From Asterias rubens (Eukaryota > Echinodermata > Asteroidea > Forcipulatida > Asteriidae), in NCBI RefSeq assembly GCF_902459465.1, contig NC_047066.1:4748377-4812376 (forward strand): a stretch of DNA of 64,000 nt. The letters are read 5' to 3'. Both the position numbers and the translations under genes were made by a program. Positions 53,622 to 64,000 of this stretch are shown piece by piece. Every line of letters starts with the position of its first letter. The stretch's first letter is position 1. The notes under the pieces were generated by a model. It did not search any database. It was not told the origin of the DNA and was given only the letters and a program-made list of their open reading frames with translations.

Positions 53622-54384
53622 CTAAAGACACTGGACACTATTGGTAATTGTCAAAGACCAGTCTTCTCACTTGGTGTATCTCAACATATGCGTTTAACAA
53701 CAAACCTGTGAAAATTTAAAGGAACACGTTGCCTTGGATCGGACGAGTTGGTCTATAAAAAGTGTTTGAAAGCATTTGTTATGAAATACATTGGTTTAAA
53801 AGATGTTTTAAAAGTATAATATAATGATCCACACAAGTATCACTCAAAATTGCACGGTTTTAATTTTACGTCGCGAACTAACAAGGTCAGCCATTTATGG
53901 GAGTCAAATAATTGACTCCCATAAGTGGCCGACCGTGTTAGTCGACAAAGTAACAAGATAACCACGCAATTTCGAGGCATATTTGTGTAGATCATTGTTT
54001 TACAACATCTTTCTAACCATATCGAGTTTTTAACAAACGGTTACAGAACGCTTTTCAAAGACCAACTCGACCGCCCAAGGCAACGTGTTCCTTTGAGCTC
54101 AATTGGTCGTCGCAGTTGCGAGAGAATAGTGGACGAAAAAACACCCCTGTCGCACGAAGTTGTGTGCTTTCAAGCTTGATTTCGAGACCTCAAAATCTAA
54201 CTCTGAGGTCTCGAAATCAAATTCAGAAATTAGGCCTACTTCTTTCTAAAAAAAACTACGTTACTTCAGAGGGAGCCGTTTCTCACAAAGTTCACTATCA
54301 ACAGCTCTCCATTGATCGTTAACATGTAAGGTTTTATGCTAACAATTATTTTGAGTGATTACTGATAGTGTCCAGTGCCTTTAA
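53622..54384. repeat. Family A element split by a family B insertion
   Basis: The left part is 53622-53717 (CTAAAGACACTGGACACTA to GTGAAAATTT). The right part resumes exactly at GAGCTCAATTGGTCGTCG (54095) and ends GTGTCCAGTGCCTTTAA. Confidence 0.9.
53718..54094. repeat. Family B element nested in family A
   Basis: 377 bp. Ends AAAGGAACACGTTGCCTTGG and CCAAGGCAACGTGTTCCTTT are exact inverts. The centre is inverted around TAATTGACTCCC. It interrupts the A word AATTTGAGCTC. Confidence 0.92.
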
Positions 54385-54596
54385 AGGCAAAGGTGTATGC
54401 ATACACGTACTTTTGGTTTTTGAAACCGTTTAAAGAACCGTTCGATATAATGGCTGCGTTTTTAAGATATCGCCGAAAGTCATGAGCGGTTATTTCCACA
54501 CAGGAAAAATAGTCCGTTTTTGTTGGAAAAAAGACAATCTCAGAAGCGTTTCTGCAGTAACGCTTCTCCGATCCAATAGTGTCCAGTGCCTTTAAG
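54381..54596. repeat. Short A-like element
   Basis: TTAAAGGCAAAGGTGTATGC to GTGTCCAGTGCCTTTAA. Only the right end is typical. It shares TTAA with the previous copy. Confidence 0.6.
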
Positions 54597-54750
54597 CACA
54601 CAAGTTAAGCACACTAAAAGTATGCTTACCAGAACAAGGGTTACCAACTAAAATACCATTTCACACGTACAAAATGTAACTGGTATCCAGCTCAGTTGTG
54701 CTTAGCAGAACAATTTTAAGCAGTATTTTCTGCCTAAGCAGCTCATGTTT
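54597..54750. repeat. Family F, truncated
   Basis: AAGTTAAGCACACTAAAAG, ATGCTTACCAGAACAAGGG and TTTTCTGCCTAAGCAGCTC. It starts at the end of the A copy. Confidence 0.65.
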
Positions 54751-55234
54751 ACTTTGGGGTCATTGCGATATCAATGAGGATTTTATCTGTGGGTCTATCT
54801 GGTATTAAGAGTTAACAATCGAGCAACGGTAATCAACACGTAATGTTGTCAGCTGCGTATCATTTTCAGGTCGTAATATGGGCCAACGAACTTGTTAGGT
54901 ATGAAGTCATACCGATTACACAATTCTCACTTTTTATTTACTTTCGTGTAGGAATGGAAGCTAAATCCACCATGAAATGTTGACTCTCTCTGTAATTTTT
55001 TATGTTGTTTTAAATAATAGTTTGCTAACATAGAGTAACTGATCAACTCGGTGAACAGGAACAACGTTTCCCGCCAATAACTACATAATGTACTTTTGGT
55101 GGAATTTGTTTATCCGGTATTTATAGGCTCGGTCCGCCTGTTTGAGGTCCCGTATACCAACAACACATGTTTTGATGTACTAGTAGATAACGAGTATATC
55201 ATTTGTTTTAACCTTTCAACGATGTGAATTAAAC
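54751..55234. other. Gene-free region
   Basis: Nothing recognised. Confidence 0.3.
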
Positions 55235-55330
55235 ATTTTCGGTGGGTTTAGAACCCACGACCTTTGCATTGCTTAAGCATTGTAGCCCGGTAGAGGCAGT
55301 TCAAACCATTAATATATAGCAGCGGGTAAC
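55235..55330 (-). mobile_element. tRNA-derived SINE fragment
   Basis: Minus strand reads CAATGCAAAGGTCGTGGGTT and a decayed B box. It is related to 5845-6026. Confidence 0.5.
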
Positions 55331-55376
55331 TCATATTTTCAAAATAACTGACGGAGCCAAGCCGAAAGCGTGAACT

Positions 55377-55549
55377 TAGGCCCTTTTCGAAACTACGGCT
55401 TCGGCTTTAGATTTGGCTTCAGTCGCCTTTTCTCGTCTGAAGCCCTGAGCGTGTACGCGAAGCACGCACAGTTGTCATACAACCGCGGGACCAAGCTATA
55501 GCCTGAGCGGAATCCGGAGCCGAAGCCTTGGTTTCGAAAAGGGCCCATA
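55377..55549. repeat. Foldback element
   Basis: Ends GGCCCTTTTCGAAACTACGG and GGTTTCGAAAAGGGCCC are inverted. Second arms GGCTTCGGCT and GAGCCGAAGCC follow. Confidence 0.85.
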
Positions 55550-56270
55550 ACCAAACTGAGACCATCACGTATAATAGTCTGGCTCCTGTATCTTGTAAAT
55601 CAATTTCATTATGGCTTATATGCATTCCGGGAACACGACTAAACATGCAGGGTGAAAAGTGTATTAGATCTCTACTCAGATCACCTAAACTACTTCGCTT
55701 TAATTCCATTCACTACTGTAAACTAGTAGATTAAAACACTAGGAGCCCCAAATAATATAAGTCAATTGGGTGGTGGGGGGGGGGGGGTGTTTAGGGACTA
55801 AAAAACGCAAGTCTTGGCCAGGATTATCTATAGCTATATGCATAATGATACATAGGCCTTTAACTCCCGCTGTGATAGCAATCAGTGCTCTGTTCGTGTC
55901 GAGTAGGTATTACTGATGTCAGATCCCACTTGGTATACCTTGTCAACCCAAAGACCCTCTCGACACACTGACCTAGAGTTGGGTGCATGCAACAACGGGA
56001 GGAGATCAGGGGCCTGTTGAAGTTTGAAAAATCTACAAGTCATAAAACGATGACAGGTCTGCAAGGAGTTTTGAGATCTCAATTAGGTCCCAAAGTGCTG
56101 GGCGATACACTTGTTGTAGATAGAACACGGGACAGTAAACCCGAGTTCTATGCCAACTTCCTAATTACTTGGACTTTCTCTCTCGGGGAAAGAGAAAATC
56201 GGGATCACGGTGCATGGAGAGTAACTGGCTACGAGCCAGTTTTTTTTTCGTGTTGGGCCACCCTCTTGAT
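55550..56270. other. Gene-free region
   Basis: A poly-G tract is at 55776-55787. A 120-codon plus-strand open frame from 55987 runs into a family F copy and is not supported. Confidence 0.35.
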
Positions 56271-56272
56271 AC

Positions 56273-56800
56273 CAGGGCCCAATTTAGTAGAGCTGCTAAA
56301 ACAGGAAAAATTGATAAAATTATTAACAATTTCCTGCTTAGCAGAATGAGCAGGATACCAGTCATAAAATGTTCATTCGACATGGTATTTTGGCTGGTAA
56401 CCTTATGTTGTGCTTAGCTTGGGCCCATCAGCTCCTGATGGGCCCAATTTCATGAAGCCTATAAGCGCAAAAAATCCCGTAAGCACAGAGAAGCAAAACA
56501 GGTTTCCCGCCAAAATTACATTAAGTTTACATTAGTGTGGCTGGTGCCCCACTCATAGAAATTTGTTAAGCAATATTTTCTGCTTAACAGCTCTATGAAA
56601 TTAAGCCCAGGCCTTTATGAGCTAAATTTCATAGGGCTGCTTAAGCACAAAAAGTAGCTTAGCACAATGCAACTTTCACAATGTAACTTTGCTCACCATA
56701 ATATTAAACCAGCCAAACTACCATGTCACATGTACAATTTGTGACTGGTACCCTGCTCTTTTCTGTTTAGCAGAAAATTGTAAGCAATATTTTCTGCTTG
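56273..56800. repeat. Cluster of three family F copies
   Basis: GGGCCCAATTTAGTAGAGC begins the first. A GGGCCCATCAGCTCCTGATGGGCCC palindrome at 56424-56448 joins the first and second. The third begins TTTCATAGGGCTGCTTAAG at about 56628. Confidence 0.75.
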
Positions 56801-57473
56801 AGGCCCGGCCCGATACGTAACCGCACCGTAATTGTAAATCTGGCAGGGTATGGTCGAGAGTTATGGAAAGAATTCCAAGATTATGATCCTTCTCAATCAA
56901 GAAACTAAATCAACCGCTGTTTGCTACTCCAGATGGAGGTTACCCCCCTTCATCTGGTCTAATCTACAGGGGGATCAACTGGTGCACCACTAAATGGGTT
57001 ACGTTTGCAAAACTTTGCGTTTTATGTACCGTGTATGGTCGCGGGTGGTCGGTGTAAGGTCTACCTGAAATGAGCTTCCATACTTCGGCAAAACATCACG
57101 ACTGAAACAAGGGCCTGATTTCATAAAGCCTGTGCTGCCCAATGAGCGGCCATTAGCAGAATTTCTATTCCGTAAACGCTGCTTTTACGTAATGCAAAAG
57201 CCACGTATATAAAACCAAGTGTATATCACTGACACATCACCTTGCAATGTCTCAAACATCGCAAGCGTCTTTATGACAATTTAACCCCGGTTCATACTTC
57301 TTGCGAATGTTGACGTCACAAATCCGCAACAAATAATTCACATCAGTTGACTTGTGCTCAACACCTACGGAACATCCGGTGCGAGTGCAGAGCCCTGTGA
57401 CGTCAATTTTTTTCTTCAAAATATGAGGAGTGATGGAGATTTCATAATCTTACCAACGGAAAGATTTTGAGAT
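56801..57473. other. Gene-free region
   Basis: A left end like that of 13677 lies at 57115-57190. Otherwise nothing is recognised. Confidence 0.35.
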
Positions 57474-57891
57474 AATATAGGTTTTCTCGGTCAATTTCGG
57501 AAAAAGAGCAGCCAATTTAACCACCAAGCTATTCTATTTCGCGCAAAATCGAATGCTACTCAAAAGGGTCATTCGATTTCGTTTTGGGATTAGTCAAATG
57601 TAATGTTGCGTCATTCGAATTAACAAAATAATCATTCAATTTAACAATTCATCAAAGCAGCTTTCAAATTCGCAGACGCTTCTTGATGCGTGTGTGTCAC
57701 TAAAGTGAATGACGATACGCTAAATTGAACAGAGTGCTTAAGGAATTTGTCTCGACCCAAAACGAAATTGAATGGCCGAATTCTGAATTTGAAACGCAGT
57801 AACAACTGGAACAGCAAAACAGCTTTAATTCGAACGCATGGAAATTAAATTGACTGCTCATTTGCCGAATTTGACCGAGAAAACCTATATG
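57474..57891. repeat. Family E element, full length
   Basis: Ends ATAGGTTTTCTCGGTCAATT and AATTTGACCGAGAAAACCTA are inverted. The interior is full of AATTGAAT, ATTCGATTT and AATTCGAA words. Confidence 0.85.
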
Positions 57892-58027
57892 TAACCCCAT
57901 CACATACAGTCCTACGAGGTAACAACACCGAAAGTTTTCCTTGAAAAGGTTATATACCTTTGCCATTCTAAAATGGCAGCACTGTGAAAGGTCTGGTACT
58001 GTGATGTCTCATACAAGCTTGCTCGTA

Positions 58028-58046
58028 AAAAAAAAAAAAAAAAAAG
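58028..58046. repeat. Poly-A tract
   Basis: About 18 A in a row. Confidence 0.9.
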
Positions 58047-60362
58047 CATTTCCAGGAAGAAAGGCAGAGAATGATCGTGATGATAACACATGGGTGAAAC
58101 ACTGTAATAAAGATAAATTAAAAATAATAACAATTTTTAGCTGTATTTTGCACATGATGTTATCTTTCAACTTGGAAAGACAGTCATTTTCAAGTTAAAC
58201 TATCACTTCAGTTTGTAACGTCACGAAACTACCGTTGAGTGTAGATTCGTAAAAATAATCTACACTTTCATCAGTAGAGTGACGTCACAGAAATAGTTCA
58301 AAAACTAAGAACTAAACAGCATTTTTCTTTTTTGTAGTTGGGGCTCACTGATTAACAGTCAGTTATCCACCACATGCATAACATTTTATATGATCTGGGA
58401 TATTTCCCAGATCTACCTCTCCGTCGACCCCTTCTCCTAGCCCCCCCCCCCCCCCCCCCCCGTAACACAACACTCAATATTCTGAGTCATCGTTCATATT
58501 TGTCAAGGACTACAACCGTAGTACACCCAAAGGCTTGGGAGTGAAACCCGGGCCGTAGTGCTCTGATTTCCGCATAAACTCTGCTTGAACCCCCTCTCTT
58601 TTTGCGTTGAGCTGTTTGAGCAACAAGGAACTCGTAAAAGACACCCAGAAAACACAAACCGATCCCCCTGTCACTGTGCTGCAACAACCCCGTCATGTTG
58701 ACAAACATCAAGGGGGTGGTTCTTTGACAGTGATATGATGATAAAGTGTTTTCACTTGGCTTCGGGTTGATTCAAGATGATAGGAACAATTAAGTTTGCA
58801 CTGTGAGAAGGTCATTATTGCATTAGGTTGAGGCACGCGCCTCCATCATCACAATAATGCTTGCCAAACTTTGGGAAAATATTCTGCTACCCTTGTCGAA
58901 AGAAAGTTTGTTCTATGTCTATTTCTGTTTAAGCAACTGGTGAGTTGGTGTTGAGTGTGTTTGTGTTTACATTTAGGTTTCCCGAGTGCATACCGACTTG
59001 GGGGCGGGGGGGGGGGGTAATCAATACTTGCCATTCCAAAGTTTCATTCGCTGCAAAAGAACTTGGGCATTACTTTTATAATATTGGTGTCCGTTTTAAA
59101 GCACGTGGATTTGTTTCTGTTAAAGCAGCGTATACTATTATAACCATTTGGTCTCCATTGGAATTCAAGGCCCCCCCCCCTATAACAAAATGTTTGAATT
59201 TGCGCAAGAATTGCACGGTCGATACACGGCCCAATTCCATAAAGCTTTTTTTTTATCTGTGAGCGAATTTTTGCGCTTTCTTAGAATAGCAGAAAATCAT
59301 AGGTTAGTGAGTGAACACGATTCAGTGAACATAATCCAATAGAGTTGACAGTGCGTGTGCGCATTCACAGCAGATTTGCGCTGTTGCGTCACCATTCTGC
59401 TTACATTTACAAAACCCACCTGAAAGTTGGTATAGCATTTGCTGCTTGCAGTCCAGCAGCAGTGTGATTGAAACATTGTTATTTATATAATTATATTGAC
59501 AATTCTGTTAATGGCCGCTTACAGGCTTTATTTGGCCGTTTATTGCGACGCACCTGTTGTTTTCGACACCAAATACGCAGATTGCATAATTTATCATAAA
59601 ATCACAAATTGCATTTCAGACATTTTTGGTTCTGAGTTATAAGTCTGAGAAGAACGTTAGTAAAGGCCCATAAACATTTTCTGTTCAATGCAACACGGGG
59701 CAAGGCGAGCAAATCTCGGTGACGTCATATGCGTCATGTTCCTTCGTCTCGAAGGAATTACATTCAACGAAGGGATTTGTTGAAGCTTCCTTCCAGAAAT
59801 TCTTTGAAAACACATTTAAAAACCCAACATTGTCGTCACTAACACGAATTTCCAGCTGTGGATTTGTTTCCCAAAAGTTTTCCGTGAATTTTTGAACACG
59901 TGACGTAAGAATGTGACCTTATGGTGGTACCTGAGCTCATTTGGGAGGGTCTCTTTCAGGGAATTGTGAGTATGTTGAAGAGATGGTACCATATTGGTAA
60001 TTGGTCCAAGAATGAATGAACATAAAAACTTGCCTATAGCAAGAAGCACTGCAGATAACATTTTGAGAAACGATTTCCTTCAAGGAAATGTGGTTTTAGA
60101 GAGAGGGATTCAAAAACATTTCACTCTGTGAGAAAGGTTTCATCGCAGATTGTGTCCACAAATTATGAATTATTGTTCCTGCGCGGACATGATTTTTCAC
60201 ACGTTATTTAAAATTCGTTAAGAAAACATTCTTTAAACCAAAAACCAAAATACGATTAGAGTTGTTAAAAGTTTCGTTTGGGTTCGGTACCAATTTAGGT
60301 GTACTTGCTAAGGTGATAACATATAAGATGCTGTTTGTCTTTGATTATTATAGCAATACATG
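58047..60362. other. Gene-free region with homopolymers
   Basis: Poly-C is at 58440-58461 and poly-G at 59000-59017. Short open frames on both strands (58487-58711, 59816-60061) have no recognisable domain or paired splice sites. Confidence 0.4.
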
Positions 60363-60684
60363 TTTAAAGGCAGTGGACACTATGGGTAATTACTCAAAAT
60401 AATTATTAACGTAAAACCTTACTTGGTAAAGAGTAATGGGGAGAGATTGATAGTATAAAACATTGTGAGAAGTGGCTCCCTCTGAAGTTACGTAGTTTTC
60501 GAAAAGAAGTAATTTTCCACGAATTTGATTTCGAGACCTCAAGTTTAGAATTTGAGGTCTCGAAATCAAGCATCTGAAAGCACACAACTTCGTGTCACAG
60601 GTGTGTTATTTTATGCATATGTTGAGACACACCAAGTGAGAAGACTGGTCTTTGACAATTACCAATAGTGTCCAGTGTCTTTAA
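60363..60684. repeat. Family A element with internal deletion
   Basis: TTTAAAGGCAGTGGACACTA to GTGTCCAGTGTCTTTAA. About 60 bp are missing after CACAACTTCGTGTCACAGG. Confidence 0.85.
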
Positions 60685-61883
60685 GCACACTTTTCTGCTA
60701 GCAGATATATGAAACTGAACTCAGTCAACTACACTGGCTTCGCTCGTCGGAGTAAATCTCGACCCTGTAGGTGTATTAATTACTTAATACACATGCATTA
60801 ATATCCCACGGCTTCAGTGTTGCAGACGAAAGATTGATAGAATGTGATCGTCAAGCAAAGTCATGCGAAGGTCGGCCGGCACTAAACAGAGTTCATTGTT
60901 GTACCAAGAAGTGTTGATTGCTCGGACCAATTAAGGGGGAGGGTGGGGATTTGACTGAGACGTAGGGGGTAGGTTGACGCTTCGCTGATACGGTACACCA
61001 TGAGCTGGGAAACCGAGTGGATTCCAAACATTTGTAAGTCATAAATATTTAAAAATATTCATGAATATTAACCATTCTGCAAGGGTTGTTAGCGTTGACA
61101 CCGTGTTGTTAAATACCAAACAAGAACCAACATTTAAAACATAGGCCCCTAGTGTTAAAACAACACAAATTTCTGCACACACAATTATCATGGTGTTGTT
61201 TTGACACCACATGGTGTTAATTATGAGGCTACATTGGGTATGACAATAACACCCCAAGTGTTGAAGTAAAAAGATTATTTAACAACTAACAACATGCTTT
61301 TTGAGTTATCTCCCATATCGGATTAAACGTTTTGCTTGTAGTTTACTAATTACTTGCAGTGTTTTGTAGTATCACAACTGAAAGACAAATTATGGGTATA
61401 CATCTTATCCCCAACAGACAATGAGTCCCCCTGATATATAAATTAATTTGTTGAGGGGTAAGTGAAATTATCATTCTGGTTTGTAGGGGGCCCAGGGACA
61501 AAGTTACGGCAACTTGTGAAAACTTTTCAACATGAACCACTGTCATTACGCCTTCATATTGATAACAGTTTATGAGAACTTGCAAACATCTCAAAATATG
61601 ATCAAAACATCCGCTAATTCGTTACTAAAAAAGAACATCAATTATTGCCAACATTTATCAGAACACAAACCAGTGCGTCATGTTTTGAAAGTTCTAAAAA
61701 GTTGCGGTAAAAATGGGGGTCCCTTTGGGATGTGGGTGGGGGAGGGTGGCTATTTTATATGGTGTGGGTAGGAAACCCACAGATGGGGTAACGAGGGCCG
61801 GAAAACCTCTAGATGTATACAGGCTAAATCAGGTTGGGACTGTAACCCGATAGGCTCCGGTTCGTTTTGAACAACTACTGTCC
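60685..61883. other. Gene-free region with GTGTTAAAACAACAC cluster
   Basis: At 61085-61265 there are GTGTTAAAACAACAC, GGTGTTGTTTTGACACC and ATGGTGTTAAT words. No exon is seen. Confidence 0.45.
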
Positions 61884-62199
61884 TTTAAAGGCACCGGACA
61901 CTATTGGTAATTACTCAAAATAACTATTAGCGTAAAACCTTTCTTGGTGACGAGTAATGGGGAGAGAGGTTGATGGTATAAAACATTGTGAGAAATTGCT
62001 CCCTCTGAAGTTATTTTCCACGAATTTGATTTCTAGACCTCAAGTTAAGAATTTGAGGTCTCGAAATCAACTATCTAAACGCACACAACTTCGTGTGACA
62101 AGGGTATTTTTTCTTTCATTATTATCATTATTTCATTTTTATTTTATTATTATGAAGACTAGTCTTTGACAATTACGAATAGTGTTCACTGTCTTTAAA
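61884..62199. repeat. Family A element
   Basis: TTTAAAGGCACCGGACACTA to GTGTTCACTGTCTTTAA. The part after TATTATTATCATTATT is shortened. Confidence 0.82.
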
Positions 62200-62568
62200 G
62201 GCACTAGACACGTTCGGTATTTGCCAAAGACCAGTATTCTCACTTGGTGTATCCCGATATAATGCATAGCATAACAAGTTGGTTGGACTGTATTGGTCAT
62301 CGAAGTTGCAAGAGAATAATGAAAGAAAAAACACCCTTGTGTTGCACACATTTGTGTATTTTCAGATGCCTATATAGAAGGCTTCAGGTCCGAAGTGTTT
62401 AACATTTGAGTGAGAATTTACCTCTTTCTCAAAGTTACTTCAGAGAAAGCCGTTTCTCACAATGTTTTATACTATTATATCACCAGCTCTCCGTTGCTCA
62501 TTATCAAGACAGTTTTTGAGCTTACAATTATTTTGAGTAATTACCAATAGTGTCCAGTGCCTTTAAAA
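62196..62568. repeat. Family A element abutting the previous copy
   Basis: Starts TTAAAGGCACTAGACACG and ends GTGTCCAGTGCCTTTAA. The centre is the GGCTTCAGGTCCGAAG variant. Confidence 0.85.
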
Positions 62569-62791
62569 TATGACTGTGTTGCAAACGAGGAAACACCTTA
62601 TAGCGACAATCGCCAGGGATTTAGTTTGGGTGGGCACTGGGTGGGCACTGGGCGGGCATGTGGTTGGGCTATACCCCCTTAAGCCCCCCTTGAATTCAGC
62701 GGTGCGTGCGGCAAGAGAAATGCATCCGTCGGAACATTTTGTTTCAATAAAATCTGATGACCTCTTTCTTGCAATGCAGTTTATGTGAGTA

Positions 62792-63046
62792 ATTAAAGGC
62801 ACTGGATACAAGTGGTAATTTCTCAAACTAATTGTCAGCATAACTTACTTGTTAGCGCTCAATTTAGAGATGTTGATAGTATAACACATTTTGAGAAATC
62901 GGCACCCTCTAAGGTAACGTCGTTTTCGAGAAAGAATTATGTCTCACTAAAATATTTGAATTTGATTTCGAGACCTCAGAATTTGATTTTGGGGTCTCGA
63001 ACTCAAGCATCTGAAAGCACACAACTTCGTGTGACAAGGGTGTTCA
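62792..63046. repeat. Family A element, right half missing
   Basis: Starts TTAAAGGCACTGGATACA and stops after CACAACTTCGTGTGACAAGG. Confidence 0.8.
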
Positions 63047-63156
63047 TGTCATCATGAAAATGGACGTGCTGCCAGACGCTGTTGTTCAAAATGCACACAT
63101 TAAATTTCAGCTATAGCTGAATCTCGTTATTATAATAAACGAAACAAGTCAATACC

Positions 63157-63548
63157 CGTAATATAGGTTTTCTCGGTCAATTTCGGAAAATGAGCAGCCA
63201 ATTTAACCACCAGCGTATTCTATTTGGCACGAAATTGAATGCTACTGAAAAGGGTCATTCGATTTCGTTTTAAGACTAGTCAAATGTACTTTTACGTTAT
63301 TCGAGTTAACAAAATAATCATTCAATTGAACAATTCATCAAAGCAGCATTCAAATTCACAGACGCTTCTTGAGGCGTGTGTGTCACGAAAAAGAATGACG
63401 TACGCTAAATTGAACAGAGCGCTAAATGAATTTGACTCGACTCAAAACGAAATTGAACGGCCGAATTCTGAATTTGAAACGCAGTAACAACTGGAGAGGC
63501 AAATCAGTTTTAATTCGAACGCATGGAAATGAAATTGACTGCTCATTG
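63157..63548. repeat. Family E element, right end missing
   Basis: About 85-90% like 57474-57891 by eye, ending at TGACTGCTCATTG without the right inverted end. Confidence 0.85.
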
Positions 63549-63975
63549 TTAAAATCTGTATGATTTATATTTAATAGATACACAAATAAATGCCGATGCG
63601 ATCAAGGCCTCCATGACCAGATAAAGATCAGCTAAATTAATATTGGCCAAACTTTGGAAAAATTTTTCGTATGAATAATTGTCACTGAGCTGCAATAATG
63701 TGTTTGGACTGCGATCCATACCTTAATTGCTGCTGTTGATAAACTGTTCATAGGCCTAATAATGAGGATGAACAAATATATATTGTTTTGCTGAAACAGT
63801 ACCATTGCACACGTAGTAAGCAAGCGGTAAACAGAAAGTAAACAGGAGAAACTGTGACAAAACAGATCGAACAAACGATGCGATCAGTGTTTTCTAAAGC
63901 ATGCAGATGGTATTTATGGAGTGGGCTGGTGAGAATTCTGTGAGATGCCCAACATGAAACACCTATGTTTATTTA

Positions 63976-64000
63976 ATTACCAATAGTGCCCAGTGCCTTT
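63976..64000 (+). repeat. Family A right end at window edge
   Basis: TTACCAATAGTGCCCAGTGCC runs off the window. The left part is not adjacent, so it is a fragment. Confidence 0.6.

Noticed and set aside
55987..56349. 120-codon plus-strand open frame
   Set aside because: Half of it is a family F repeat.

Overview
The window looks like animal nuclear DNA. It is AT-rich and intron-rich, with very little coding sequence and a heavy load of short inverted-repeat elements and tRNA-derived SINEs. The recurrent short elements and the intronless B-box/NHL gene fit a marine invertebrate deuterostome. I favour an echinoderm, perhaps a sea star, but that is an inference from remembered repeat families and not from a search.

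The left 25 kb is one complete minus-strand gene for a fatty-acid transport protein / very-long-chain acyl-CoA synthetase (SLC27A family, closest to SLC27A2). I could reconstruct nine coding exons between 25414 and 1077. Every junction has a GT donor and an AG acceptor, the phases agree, and the product is 632 residues. Its motifs are the AMP-binding loop [15 protein letters not shown] and the family motif ending in GENVATTEV.

Its two largest introns hold the most striking feature: 21 tRNA-Arg(UCU) genes or decayed copies on the same strand as the host gene. Five are in a tight 160-bp tandem array in intron 3 (15174-15886). Sixteen are in intron 2 (17912-24130), where they have grown by segmental duplication. 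Three short copies of the 3' end of host exon 2, with its splice donor and TSGTTG codons, were carried along. A 22nd copy is on the plus strand at 372-445, beyond the host stop codon.

The other introns hold a 2.8-kb element with about 48-bp terminal inverted repeats (1436-4260), a 185-bp tandem repeat, SINEs and foldback elements.

From 25.4 to 64 kb there is little coding DNA. A B-box/NHL gene (29385-31375) is broken by a stop and a frameshift and runs into a 45-bp minisatellite that is open in all six frames. Two exons of a SAM-domain gene (32736-33775) join across an in-frame TGA. One orphan terminal exon lies on the minus strand (48311-48403). The rest is mainly about 25 copies of one inverted-repeat element (family A here, ends AAAGGCAGTGGACAC) and members of families B to F, several nested or abutting, so their relative ages can be read. 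I saw no bacterial, viral or CRISPR content.
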